Of a stretch of DNA of 64,000 nucleotides, positions 54,198-63,290 are shown piece after piece; position 1 is the stretch's first letter, and each line of letters starts with the position of its first letter. The notes below the pieces were generated by a model that saw nothing but the letters and a program-made list of their open reading frames with translations, searched no databases and was not told the origin of the DNA. The stretch is from NCBI GenBank assembly GCA_044227095.1, contig JBGAFV010000002.1:558001-622000 (forward strand). Reading direction: 5' to 3'. The stretch comes from JACMLD01 sp044227095. Lineage in GTDB: Bacteria; Bacteroidota; Bacteroidia; Chitinophagales; Chitinophagaceae. Both the position numbers and the translations under genes were made by a program.

Positions 54198-54252
54198 TCA
54201 GGTAAGATTTTGATTTAAGGGATTAATTTAGTTTCCTGGGTTCGGGACAATT

Positions 54253-54657
54253 TTATACTGCTTTTAAAACAGTATGAACATTTCTGTTTTCATATACAAG
54301 CAACTCATCTATCGCACGTTCCAACTCAACCGGATTAAATGGTTGCTGGAATGACTTTGTTATTCCTAATTCTTTACATTTTTGTTGTGTTTCTTTTGCA
54401 TCCAGAGAAGAAAGCACAATGATTGGAATATGACCATAAAGGCCGCTTGATTTCAAATGAACCAATAATTCCCAATCCTGCATATCAGGCAACTGGGGAT
54501 CTACAATTATAACGTCCGGCAAATTTTTCTTAGAAAGCCAGTATAAGGCTGAACAACCGTCGGCAGCGGTAATAACCTGGTGCTGCTGGCCAAGTACGGT
54601 CTGTAATAAAAACCTGATAGCTTTACTTTCGTCAATTGCTAAAATCTTTTTTTTCAT
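54253..54657 (-). CDS. Single-domain receiver protein with altered active site
   Basis: A 134-residue stand-alone receiver domain. Asp9 and Glu10 replace the usual Asp pair, the acceptor Asp53 is present (IIVDPQLPDMQDWE), and Ser83/84 fill the switch position, but the conserved Lys before Pro-Phe is glutamine (SFQQPFNP, Gln105). That lysine is normally essential for signalling. It may therefore work as a protein-interaction module without normal phosphotransfer. It is just upstream of the receiver-fronted sugar transferase, on the same strand, 55 bases apart. Confidence 0.8.
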   Translation of the reverse strand: MKKKILAIDESKAIRFLLQTVLGQQHQVITAADGCSALYWLSKKNLPDVIIVDPQLPDMQDWELLVHLKSSGLYGHIPIIVLSSLDAKETQQKCKELGITKSFQQPFNPVELERAIDELLVYENRNVHTVLKAV

Positions 54658-55056
54658 TCTTTTGAATAATTAAGTTTTAAGAAACTCAATTTTTCAGTAG
54701 GCTGCAATTGGATGATAGGTACGGCGTAAATAGGGTAATGGAACGATTAATTAGGCTGATATTTTAAGGAAGATGTGGATTACCCGGGAAAAATTCAGGT
54801 TTAGTGGACCTTCGAAGGATATATAGAAGTATTAATTTATACAGTTAGATAGATTGATATTTTAATATTTGTTTTAAAATATATGTAAAATCTACTTAAC
54901 GTTATGGTAAAAGTAACAACAAAAAACAACAAATCAAACTGTTACTAATTAATTTTTTATTACCAGACACAAATGTAGCCTAGAAGATTACATGTAACAA
55001 TACCCACTTAGTGGTAATTTATAATATGTAATTTGATTAAATTGTAACCAGATAAA
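54658..55056. other. AT-rich intergenic region
   Basis: No reading frame or clear promoter pair is visible in these 400 bases between two minus-strand genes; the upstream gene at 55057 appears to be a separate transcript. Confidence 0.4.
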
Positions 55057-56241
55057 TCAAACAGACTTTTCCCTGGCTGCCTTTTCCCAGAGAACTGATT
55101 GCTGCCCTTTTAAAAAACGCTTAAAACCCCAGAATACAGAGATATTCATAAAAAGGAAGTAATAAGGCACATACAGCGCTTTAATTTTAATATTTCTATT
55201 GGCAAAAAACCAACCCGATACAGCCAGTAAGTAAAAAAAGGATTGCATCAACAACAGTATATCATATATAAAACCCGCCCTCATTACTACTAATACAATG
55301 TTTAAACATAGTAATAATAAGAGACAAACCGGTGTAATGGCCCAGCGCAATACGCGGTGAGAAATGTATTGAAAAGACAGTTTTCCGTATTTAAATACGT
55401 TTAATAAATCGCGAAGCATATACATTGCCTGGAAACCGCCTGCACTAATGCGGATTTTGCGTTTTTGTTCATCTTTTATTGAGGCAGAACTGGCTTCTTC
55501 TGCATAAGCGGTGGGTGCATATTTTACAACATATCCTTTCTTTGCAATGCGGAGAGACAATACAAAATCTTCTATAAGCACCCCTTCTTCTATAGCTTCG
55601 TATAAATCTGTACGCACAGAAAACAACTCTCCTGCAGCGCCTACAACACTATAAAAATCCGAATCTTGTTTTTTCAAGAAAGACTCATATTTCCAATAGA
55701 GTCCCTCTCCTGCCGAAGCAGCTTTGGTATTTACAGGCTGATAAATTTTCTTTTCGCCAGCCACTGCACCAACTTTTGGGTCGGCATAAAACTTAACCAG
55801 TTCCCTTACGCATTCTTTATTAAGCACTGTATTGGCATCGCAAAAAATAACATAGGGTTCTTTTATAAAATTCATCGCCCTGTTCATGGCTGCGGCTTTA
55901 CCATTTCGTTGTGGCAGGTGTAGCAGTGTAAACTGAGGGTATTTTTTTATGATATCCGGCGTGCTGTCGTTAGAACCGTCGGTTACAAAATAAACACACA
56001 ATTTCTCTTTGGGATAGTCAAGCGCAAGGGTGTTTTCAATCTTATCCTCAATATAGTCCTGCTCATTATAAGCCGCTATAATAAGTGCAACATCAGGTTC
56101 AAAAGCCTCCTTTTTTGGGTCTTTTTTACCTGGTGAAAAAGCCGCTTTTATCCGGTTAAGGATCCAAATAAATATTCCGTAGCCGAGATAAGTATAAAAA
56201 ACAATAAAAAAGAGCGTCCAAAAAAGTAGTTTAATAATCAT
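55057..56241 (-). CDS. Processive-type family 2 glycosyltransferase
   Basis: A 394-residue membrane GT2 like PNAG or cellulose synthases. An N-terminal helix (about 5-28) precedes VALIIAAYNEQ, VTDGSNDST, the metal motif FCDANTV, GEKKIYQP, and a catalytic LIEDFVLSLRI. The usual QxxRW is replaced by KRKIR. Three to four helices end the protein (about 308-382). Product and sugar are unknown. It is divergent from the Wzc-like gene across 560 bases. Confidence 0.83.
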   Translation of the reverse strand: MIIKLLFWTLFFIVFYTYLGYGIFIWILNRIKAAFSPGKKDPKKEAFEPDVALIIAAYNEQDYIEDKIENTLALDYPKEKLCVYFVTDGSNDSTPDIIKKYPQFTLLHLPQRNGKAAAMNRAMNFIKEPYVIFCDANTVLNKECVRELVKFYADPKVGAVAGEKKIYQPVNTKAASAGEGLYWKYESFLKKQDSDFYSVVGAAGELFSVRTDLYEAIEEGVLIEDFVLSLRIAKKGYVVKYAPTAYAEEASSASIKDEQKRKIRISAGGFQAMYMLRDLLNVFKYGKLSFQYISHRVLRWAITPVCLLLLLCLNIVLVVMRAGFIYDILLLMQSFFYLLAVSGWFFANRNIKIKALYVPYYFLFMNISVFWGFKRFLKGQQSVLWEKAAREKSV

Positions 56242-56803
56242 TTACGGTTGTTTTTACCAGGTTTCACGTAAACGTTTTTAGAAAAGTATTAGTACTGCAA
56301 GAAACAAACCTTTGCTGGTAATTTTCGGGAAATAACTATCAAACTAACGCTTGTTGTTGCATTTTATTCTAAAAAATTCTAATATTGTGCCATTAGAAGA
56401 TACCTTTGAAGTACCCAAATGAGTCCCGCAATCCCGTTACTGGTTTAACAGTACACTTCGCATATCTCCAATAAAACAGGCTGGCTAACCAATTTATAAT
56501 GTAACACTTAGTAATTTTTGCTAGCTGGCACTACAAAGATTGCTTTAACGTTAGAGCACCCGAACAGGCAGGTTTTTGATAATCCATACTCTTGAACAAC
56601 AATTTTCGGTTGCAAACAGCTAAGTTTTCATGATGGCTTTATATACCATCAGCTTAATTTATAACAACTTGATTTTAAAAACTGTGACTCGTTTAAGGCG
56701 CTTTGCAAATAGCAATATTATCTTTTTTTTTGATTAATTTGCAGCCCCTTAAGCAGTTGACTTAAACCGCATACCAGATTCTGAAACTGCAAAAAACGCT
56801 TCT
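56242..56803. other. Divergent region upstream of the polysaccharide export gene
   Basis: A 560-base region with no reading frame. TACCTTTG at 56401-56408 matches the -7 consensus, but the nearest TTG is only 13 bases away, so no firm promoter is called. It should serve both the GT at 55057 and the plus-strand exopolysaccharide genes. Confidence 0.4.
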
Positions 56804-58993
56804 ATGGATTTAATGTTTTTTATCAACGCACTGCTACGTAAAAAATGGGTTATCATTATATGTACCATTGCCGGTCTTTGCGCTGCACTGCTTTTTACAC
56901 TTACCAAAAAGAATATGTACCTGTCTGCTGCTACTTATTCTACAGGTTTTACAATGAAGCAACAGCTTAAACTAACCAGCGACGAAAGCATGAATGTTTT
57001 TGAGATTGACCAGCGTTTTAAAAACGTGATAGAAACATTTAAGTCGCCCGTAGTAATCTCAATGATTTCATACGATTTGTTGCTGCATGATCTTACCGAG
57101 AAAATGCCGTACACTACACTAACAGAAAAAGAAAAAATCAAGAAAGAATATACAGACGTCAATATAGAAAAAGCAAAACAAATATTGATAGAGAAAAAAG
57201 CTACCAAAGAAATTTTGAAGGCATACGATCCCGAAGAAAATAAAGTCTTTCAACTTATACTTCTTTATCAATACGACAACGAATCAATTCTTGACCGCTT
57301 AACTGTAGACCGTGCTACCGGAACTGACTATTTGAATATTCTTTACAAGTCTGAAAACCCGGAAATGTCTGCATTTGTTGTTAATACCATTGGTAAAGAA
57401 TTCATTTCATTTTTCAATTCTATTAATGATACAAGAACTGTAGAATCTACAGGTAAACTGGATAGCCTTGCCGCAAAAAAGAAAAAAGAAATAGAAGAAA
57501 AAACAAAAATACTTTCTGACTTCAAGAAAACATTCAACTCCGTAGACATTGGCGCAAGAGGTACAGCTGCCCTTGCTACTGCACAAGATCAGCAATCACA
57601 ATTATCTGTAGAGCAAACCAAACTTAATGGTCTTAGATCAGATCTAAGATCGGTTATTCAAAACCTGGCCGCACTGGGCACTATTACAGAAAATGCGCCG
57701 GTTAATAATTCAGAATTGGTAAGGCTGCAACAGGAAAACCGTGAGCTGGCCGTTGAATCGCAAAGAAAAGGCGGAGACCCTGCTATTGAAGCACAGATTG
57801 CTGCCAATCAGAAAAAAATAAACCAGCTACAGCCCGGACTTTCTAATAGCGCTGAAATGGCAATTAAAAAGAAGAAAAAAGAAGACCTGGAATCCCAGAA
57901 AATTATTATTCAGAACAGCATAGATGGTGAGTTGACTACTATCAGTGCCCTTGAAGCAAACATAAAAAACTACAGTACTGTAGCAAGCAGTGGCGCAGGT
58001 ATGGATGTTATTGTAAAAGGAAAAGAAGATGAAATAGCCCTGCTCACCAAACAATATGAGCAGATGACAGGCGTGCTGCAAAATGCAGAGAATATTAACG
58101 TAGCACCTGAAATAAATTTTAAACAAACGCTTAGAGGGCAACCTGCACTTAAACCAGAACGCTCTGGCAGAAAAGTTATCATTGCTTTGGGTTCAATTGC
58201 AGCATTGATGGTTTCGTCTTTATGGATTATTATTATGGACTTTCTTGATCAGTCTGTAAGGGCCCCATCAATTTTTAATAAGCTTGTCAACATAAAACTG
58301 CTTTCTGTTATCAATAAAGTAGATTTTAAACAAAAAACTGTTGAAGATTATTTTGCGATAAACAATGAAGCAAAGTCAGACGGCAGTCCTGATTTAATAG
58401 ACGACATGCGTAAACTGCGTTTCGAAATTGAATCGAGTGGTAAAAAGATTATCCTGTTTACAAGCACTAAACCAAGAGAAGGCAAATCAACTATTATTGA
58501 AGCCCTTGCCAATAGTTTCAGCCTTGCCAAGAAGAAGGTTTTACTGATCGATACAAATTTCACCAATAATACTTTAACAGAAAAGTTTGAAGCCAAACCA
58601 ATACTTGATCAGTTTATCCTTAACGGAGAACCCAACAGCATGGAAAAACTGGCGCATGTTAAAAGTACTACGAAAATACCTGACGTTGATATAATCGGCT
58701 GCGAAGAAACCCTTTATTCTCCTGACGAAGTACTAAAGAAAAACAACCTGCTTGAAAACCTGCAGAAAATCAGCAATAACTATGATTATATATTAATGGA
58801 AGGAGCTTCGTTAAACCAGCATGCAGATACAAAAGAACTAATGAAATATGCTGATGCGGTGGTGGCTGTTTTTTCTGCAAAATCGGTAATCCGGCAAACA
58901 GATAAAGATTCTATCCGCTTTTTAAAAACACAAAAAGAAAAACTGATTGGCGGCGTTTTGAATGAAGTAGAGAAAGACAATATAGACATGTAA
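56804..58993 (+). CDS. Wzc/GumC-like chain-length protein with degenerate kinase domain
   Basis: A 729-residue inner-membrane protein that controls polysaccharide chain length and export. TM1 is about 14-33, a long periplasmic coiled-coil region lies between, TM2 is about 457-478, and a cytoplasmic P-loop domain follows. Walker A is TSTKPREGKST (Lys561) and Walker A' LLIDTN (Asp583), but the Walker B region reads YILMEGASL, with Glu666 where Asp is expected, and there is no tyrosine-rich C-terminal tail. It is probably a co-polymerase without autokinase activity, a call from the missing residues. Confidence 0.85.
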   Translation: MDLMFFINALLRKKWVIIICTIAGLCAALLFTLTKKNMYLSAATYSTGFTMKQQLKLTSDESMNVFEIDQRFKNVIETFKSPVVISMISYDLLLHDLTEKMPYTTLTEKEKIKKEYTDVNIEKAKQILIEKKATKEILKAYDPEENKVFQLILLYQYDNESILDRLTVDRATGTDYLNILYKSENPEMSAFVVNTIGKEFISFFNSINDTRTVESTGKLDSLAAKKKKEIEEKTKILSDFKKTFNSVDIGARGTAALATAQDQQSQLSVEQTKLNGLRSDLRSVIQNLAALGTITENAPVNNSELVRLQQENRELAVESQRKGGDPAIEAQIAANQKKINQLQPGLSNSAEMAIKKKKKEDLESQKIIIQNSIDGELTTISALEANIKNYSTVASSGAGMDVIVKGKEDEIALLTKQYEQMTGVLQNAENINVAPEINFKQTLRGQPALKPERSGRKVIIALGSIAALMVSSLWIIIMDFLDQSVRAPSIFNKLVNIKLLSVINKVDFKQKTVEDYFAINNEAKSDGSPDLIDDMRKLRFEIESSGKKIILFTSTKPREGKSTIIEALANSFSLAKKKVLLIDTNFTNNTLTEKFEAKPILDQFILNGEPNSMEKLAHVKSTTKIPDVDIIGCEETLYSPDEVLKKNNLLENLQKISNNYDYILMEGASLNQHADTKELMKYADAVVAVFSAKSVIRQTDKDSIRFLKTQKEKLIGGVLNEVEKDNIDM

Positions 58994-59219
58994 ATTTCAG
59001 CTTGCTTTTCCAATATTCCCTGTATTAACCAATCATTAAAATTTGCTTTTTCAGCAATTAAAAATAAAAACTACCTGAAAGTAGTATTGCGACACGTGAG
59101 CTGTAGATTATCTTGTGGCGCAAAATAAAAGTAGGCAAAATAAAAAGTTGCACTTTAATAATTACAACACATAATCGCTGATAACTGTAACGCTGTTTTA
59201 TTAAACCCTCCTAAAACTG

Positions 59220-60350
59220 ATGAAATTGTTCAAAGATTTATTCAATGCAAAGTACATACTGGAAAGTAAGCGCTATGCATGGATTGATTACATCAGGGGC
59301 ATTTGCATTATTCTTGTATGTTACAGGCATTGTTTCGACGGGTTGAAAGGTGCTGGCGAACCCATGGGCGATTTCCCAGTTTTGCAATTGCTGAACACTT
59401 TCTTTTACAGCTTCAGGATGCCATTGTTTTTTATTGTTTCAGGCTTGTTTGTGTCATATAGCCTCAGAAAAAAAAGCCTGGGCGAATATATAAACAGCAG
59501 GTTTCGTATTGTTTTTTACCCACTAATGATATGGGGCTCTATACAGATTACCCTGCAAATAATTTTTAAAAAATATGTAAATGGTAATCCTGCTTTTTCT
59601 GATTACATCGATCTCATTATTTTTCCAAGAAACCCTGGCAACAACCAGCAATTCTGGTATTTGAATGCCTTGTTTTTTGTTGGTGTATTTTATGCAGTAT
59701 TTAAAGAAGTTTTTCATTTTAAATTAAAGCAGCAAGTCATTCTAAGCTTTGCTTTCTATGCACTAGCAGCTTATCTTAATTACAGGGATATCAATTTTTA
59801 TATTTTCCCCGATATTTTTCATTACTACATTTATTTCTGTGTGGGAGACATTATTTCAAGCATTATTTTCAAAAAAGAAACAACTGATAAAATATTGTCG
59901 CCGAAATGGATGGTTACATCAGCCATTGTTTTTTTTACGCTCCAGAGCATTTTTACGTTAATCAGCATGAAGCATGAAACCGACAATTACATTTATAACA
60001 AAATGATGTATCTGCTTCTGCCTATTGCATTAAGTGGTTGTTTTTTTATGATACAAATTGGGAAACTGCTGGAGAAAAAAAATATTTTAAAATGGTTACG
60101 TGTAGTTGGGTATCATTCGTTGTATATCTACCTCATGCACATTATGCTTATTGCTGGCGTACGCTTGATAATGATACATATCTTTCATGTTAATTACGTT
60201 CCGGTAATGATGCTTGTTGCAATAGCAACGGGTGTTGTTGTACCGATTATTGCATATAACCTGTGCATACGCCTTCATGGATGGTGGCTGTTTTCATTAA
60301 AAAAACCAGAAGCTGAAATAAATTATTATTCTGCAGTAAAACCTGTATAA
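59220..60350 (+). CDS. Acyltransferase family 3, surface polysaccharide O-acylation
   Basis: A 376-residue membrane protein of the acyltransferase 3 family (OafA/WecH-like), with about ten helices. The N-terminal signature WIDYIRGICIILVCYRHC holds the conserved Arg and His, and FYSFRMPLFFIVSGLF the second motif. These enzymes acetylate or otherwise acylate sugars of the exported glycan. It sits between the Wzc-like gene and a GT, so decoration of this polysaccharide is the likely role. Acyl donor is inferred. Confidence 0.85.
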   Translation: MKLFKDLFNAKYILESKRYAWIDYIRGICIILVCYRHCFDGLKGAGEPMGDFPVLQLLNTFFYSFRMPLFFIVSGLFVSYSLRKKSLGEYINSRFRIVFYPLMIWGSIQITLQIIFKKYVNGNPAFSDYIDLIIFPRNPGNNQQFWYLNALFFVGVFYAVFKEVFHFKLKQQVILSFAFYALAAYLNYRDINFYIFPDIFHYYIYFCVGDIISSIIFKKETTDKILSPKWMVTSAIVFFTLQSIFTLISMKHETDNYIYNKMMYLLLPIALSGCFFMIQIGKLLEKKNILKWLRVVGYHSLYIYLMHIMLIAGVRLIMIHIFHVNYVPVMMLVAIATGVVVPIIAYNLCIRLHGWWLFSLKKPEAEINYYSAVKPV

Positions 60351-60381
60351 AACAAAAACCCCTGCAAAATTTTTGCACCTT

Positions 60382-61602
60382 ATGGAACATCATTTTATCA
60401 GTAACCGGGATATCGTTATGTTCAGTTTTCAATCCTGGGATACTGAAATAGGCAGCAATTTTAAAGATATGGCCATTGAACTGGCCAAAAAAAACAGGGT
60501 GCTTTTTGTAAACCGTGTGCTGGACAGGACAAGCCTTCGCAAAAACAAAAATGATAACGCTACCAAAGCAAGGCTTGCAAGTATAAAAGATGGCTCGGGC
60601 GAAATAGAACAGGTGGCCCCCAATATTTGGGTACAAAACCCCAGGGTAATAGCAGAATCCATCAACAGAATTCCATTTGCGGCTATACATGACTGGTTGA
60701 ATAAAATAAACGGGATTAAGCTGGCCAAAGAAATTAATAAAGCCATCAACCATCTGGGTTTTAATAACGTAATACTGATTAACGATAACGACTTTATACG
60801 CGGCATTCATCTTAAAGAAGTAATTCCCTGCAGCGAATATATTTTCTATATACGCGACTATATGCTGGGTGTTGGTTTCTTTAAAAAACATGGGCCAAGA
60901 CTTGAAAAAAGAATGATGCAAAGAGCAGATATGGTGGTGGCAAACTCTACATACCTCGCCGATTATGCACGAAAAAACAACCCCAATAGTTTTTATATTG
61001 GACAAGGTTGCGATTTTTCTCAATTCCTGAATGTGGATACAACAGTGCCGGAAGATCTCAAAAATATAAATCATCCGCTTATTGGTTATACTGGTTTTGT
61101 AAGTGCATGGCGGATCGATTTGGATATTATTAAACACATTGCCGAAAGCTTTCCCAACTGCAATGTTATATTGGTAGGACCGGTAGACTGGATGTTTAAA
61201 AAAGAATCGCTAAGTCATTTAAAAAACGTTCATTTTCTTGGCAGCAAGCCACCTGCTTTACTGGCATCTTATCTTCACCAGTTTGATATTTGCATAAACC
61301 CGCAAATCTTAAACGAAGTAACAAGAGGTAATTATCCAAGAAAAGCAGACGAGTACCTGGCAATGGGCAAACCGTTGGTAGCCACCGCAACAGATGCTAT
61401 GAAAATGTTTGAGCCTTACTGTTTTTTATGCAAAGACAAAGAGGAGTATGCGGAAAAAACAGGCTATATCATCAGCAACCCTGAAATAGTTAATAGCGAC
61501 ACAATAAAACAGCAGCGAAAAGAGTTTGCTTTATCACATACGTGGGAAGACAGTATTGGCATGCTGGGCGACGCTTATTATTCAGTACAAAAAAACAAGT
61601 AG
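60382..61602 (+). CDS. GT1-type glycosyltransferase (TuaH-like)
   Basis: A 406-residue cytoplasmic glycosyltransferase of GT-B fold. It starts with DIVMFSFQSWDTEIGSN, then shows a hinge-region GYTGFVSAWRIDLDIIKHIAE and the C-terminal EVTRGNYPRKADEYLAMGKPLVAT motif of GT4/GT1 enzymes. The protein resembles TuaH-type transferases of teichuronic acid loci. I chose the ATG at 60382 over a TTG at 60373. It is followed after 5 bases by a 33-codon gene. An antisense frame of 296 residues is not a gene. Confidence 0.83.
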   Translation: MEHHFISNRDIVMFSFQSWDTEIGSNFKDMAIELAKKNRVLFVNRVLDRTSLRKNKNDNATKARLASIKDGSGEIEQVAPNIWVQNPRVIAESINRIPFAAIHDWLNKINGIKLAKEINKAINHLGFNNVILINDNDFIRGIHLKEVIPCSEYIFYIRDYMLGVGFFKKHGPRLEKRMMQRADMVVANSTYLADYARKNNPNSFYIGQGCDFSQFLNVDTTVPEDLKNINHPLIGYTGFVSAWRIDLDIIKHIAESFPNCNVILVGPVDWMFKKESLSHLKNVHFLGSKPPALLASYLHQFDICINPQILNEVTRGNYPRKADEYLAMGKPLVATATDAMKMFEPYCFLCKDKEEYAEKTGYIISNPEIVNSDTIKQQRKEFALSHTWEDSIGMLGDAYYSVQKNK

Positions 61603-61607
61603 AAACC

Positions 61608-61709
61608 ATGAGCGAACAATCATCAGAAAACAAGGTGTTGCGGGTAGCAGCCACACTTTTTTTACTGGCGTTTTGCGCTTTTATGTTTTATAAATTTATG
61701 TTTGATTGA
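61608..61709 (+). CDS. 33-residue single-helix membrane peptide
   Basis: A small frame ignored by length filters. It begins 5 bases after the GT stop. The peptide has a hydrophilic start (MSEQSSENKVLR) and one hydrophobic helix (VAATLFLLAFCAFMFYKFMF). Its position between the GT and the O-antigen ligase-like gene, the Met-rich helix and the tight spacing argue for a real gene, perhaps an accessory subunit of the membrane enzymes here. No homology is claimed. Confidence 0.6.
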   Translation: MSEQSSENKVLRVAATLFLLAFCAFMFYKFMFD

Positions 61710-61778
61710 TTCTTTTGTAAAAAATGCAGTTCGCCAATACAGGCAGCAGCAAAAAAATAAACAAGGCCTGATTAGCTA

Positions 61779-63290
61779 ATGTCTTATTCAAATAAAAATA
61801 ATTCCATTACAAGAGACTCCTGGTTAAAAGAAGTATTTTTTACCAGGAGGATGAATTCTGTTCCGGGATGGATTGTTATGGCATTGGTTGGCATTGGTCT
61901 GGCATATGCAGGTAATGAATACGGGTCTAAAGTACCTGTTATGATTGCTGCGGCACCAGCAGGATTTTTATTTGTGATGGCATGCTTCTATTACCCTGAA
62001 TTTGCGTACTACGCTTTTTTTGCTTCCATTTTTATTTTTACACTACCCTATCGTCTTATTGGTGTTAATATTCCACTCGGCCCGGCCATTGAAGGGCTTG
62101 GCTATTTATCTGCATTATCTGTTATTGCATCGCAATACCGCAGGCGCACCAGCAGTAAAGATTTTTGGAGAACGCCCATTTCCTTAATGTTTCTTTTACT
62201 TTTTGTGTTTATGCTACTAGAAGCATTCAATCCTGAAGTTGGTGGCCAGGGCCGTGAGGGTTGGTTCAATTTTGTAAGAAAACAAATCCTGTTTGTTATA
62301 TTTTATTACATCAGCTTTCTAATGCTTGATTCCATTGAAAAGATCAGGCGTTTTGTAAAGATTTGGATCCTGATGCTAATAGTACTGGCAGTATGGGGCA
62401 TTAAACAACAATATTTTGGCTTTAGTGCACCCGAGATGGCGTGGATAAATAGCGACCCAGCTATTGCCGGCCTGCTCTTCCAGGGCGGTGTATTCAGAAA
62501 ATTTTCTTTATTACCAGACCCAGCAGCATTTGGTGTAATGGCTACATGCGGCGCACTATTTACACTGGTGCTGGCCATACGTTCCCCCGTTAAGAAAAAC
62601 AGGAAGAAGCTTTACGTTATTAGTTTTATCATGATACTCGTGTCCAGTTACTCTGGCACACGTACCTGCAATGTTATGCTTATTGCAGGATTGCTTTTTT
62701 ACATACTGTTTACGCTTAACGAAAGAAGAAGCGTTATTGTATTATTAACTTCAATAGGGCTGGGCATATTTATTTTATTTGGGCCATTAAGGTATACACC
62801 ACTGGTATACAGGATTAGCACCACTTTCAACGGAAGCAAAGATGCATCCAATATGGTAAGGGATATTAACCGCAGAAATATCCAACCTTATGTTTATGTT
62901 CATCCTTTAGGTGGTGGCTTAAACACTTGTGGTGAAGAAGGCAGGCGGTTTTACCCCGGGCACAGGCTTGCAGGTTATCCGCCAGACAGTGGTTACATGA
63001 AAATTATGCTTGAACAGGGTTGGGTAGGATTAGCGTTGAATCTCATTTTTTACTTCATTATATTGCAACGTGGCATGAGTGGTTTTTACGATTCGCGGAG
63101 AACAGAAATCAAAAACCTTTACATGGCTTTTACGGTTGCCTTCTTTTCTATTACAGTAGGCCAGTATTCGCAACTGGCCATATCGCAATATCCAATGTAC
63201 CTCTATTACATTGTTACTTTAGTAATTTTATATAAATTGAAAGAATATGATACCACAAAACCTGAAGATCATGAACAGTCTTTTGCTTAA
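61779..63290 (+). CDS. O-antigen ligase/polymerase-like membrane protein
   Basis: A 503-residue polytopic protein with about eleven helices and a large outer loop near residues 340-420. The loop holds GNGSKDASNMVRDINRR-like sequence and HPLGGGLNTCGEEGRRFYPGH, the area where WaaL/Wzy proteins keep key Arg and His. Members join or polymerise lipid-linked sugar chains. SSYSGTRTCNVMLIAGLLFY precedes the loop as in the Wzy_C family. It is likely the polymerase of this exopolysaccharide; a ligase role is possible. Its end overlaps the TolC-like gene by 19 bases. Confidence 0.82.
   Translation: MSYSNKNNSITRDSWLKEVFFTRRMNSVPGWIVMALVGIGLAYAGNEYGSKVPVMIAAAPAGFLFVMACFYYPEFAYYAFFASIFIFTLPYRLIGVNIPLGPAIEGLGYLSALSVIASQYRRRTSSKDFWRTPISLMFLLLFVFMLLEAFNPEVGGQGREGWFNFVRKQILFVIFYYISFLMLDSIEKIRRFVKIWILMLIVLAVWGIKQQYFGFSAPEMAWINSDPAIAGLLFQGGVFRKFSLLPDPAAFGVMATCGALFTLVLAIRSPVKKNRKKLYVISFIMILVSSYSGTRTCNVMLIAGLLFYILFTLNERRSVIVLLTSIGLGIFILFGPLRYTPLVYRISTTFNGSKDASNMVRDINRRNIQPYVYVHPLGGGLNTCGEEGRRFYPGHRLAGYPPDSGYMKIMLEQGWVGLALNLIFYFIILQRGMSGFYDSRRTEIKNLYMAFTVAFFSITVGQYSQLAISQYPMYLYYIVTLVILYKLKEYDTTKPEDHEQSFA

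Noticed and set aside
56401..56408. TACCTTTG as the promoter of the exopolysaccharide genes
   Set aside because: The only nearby TTG leaves a 13-base spacer, too short for the consensus, and the start codon is almost 400 bases away.
60247..61137. A 296-residue minus-strand frame opposite the GT1-type gene
   Set aside because: It is Cys/His-rich with no motif and overlaps two well-supported genes.
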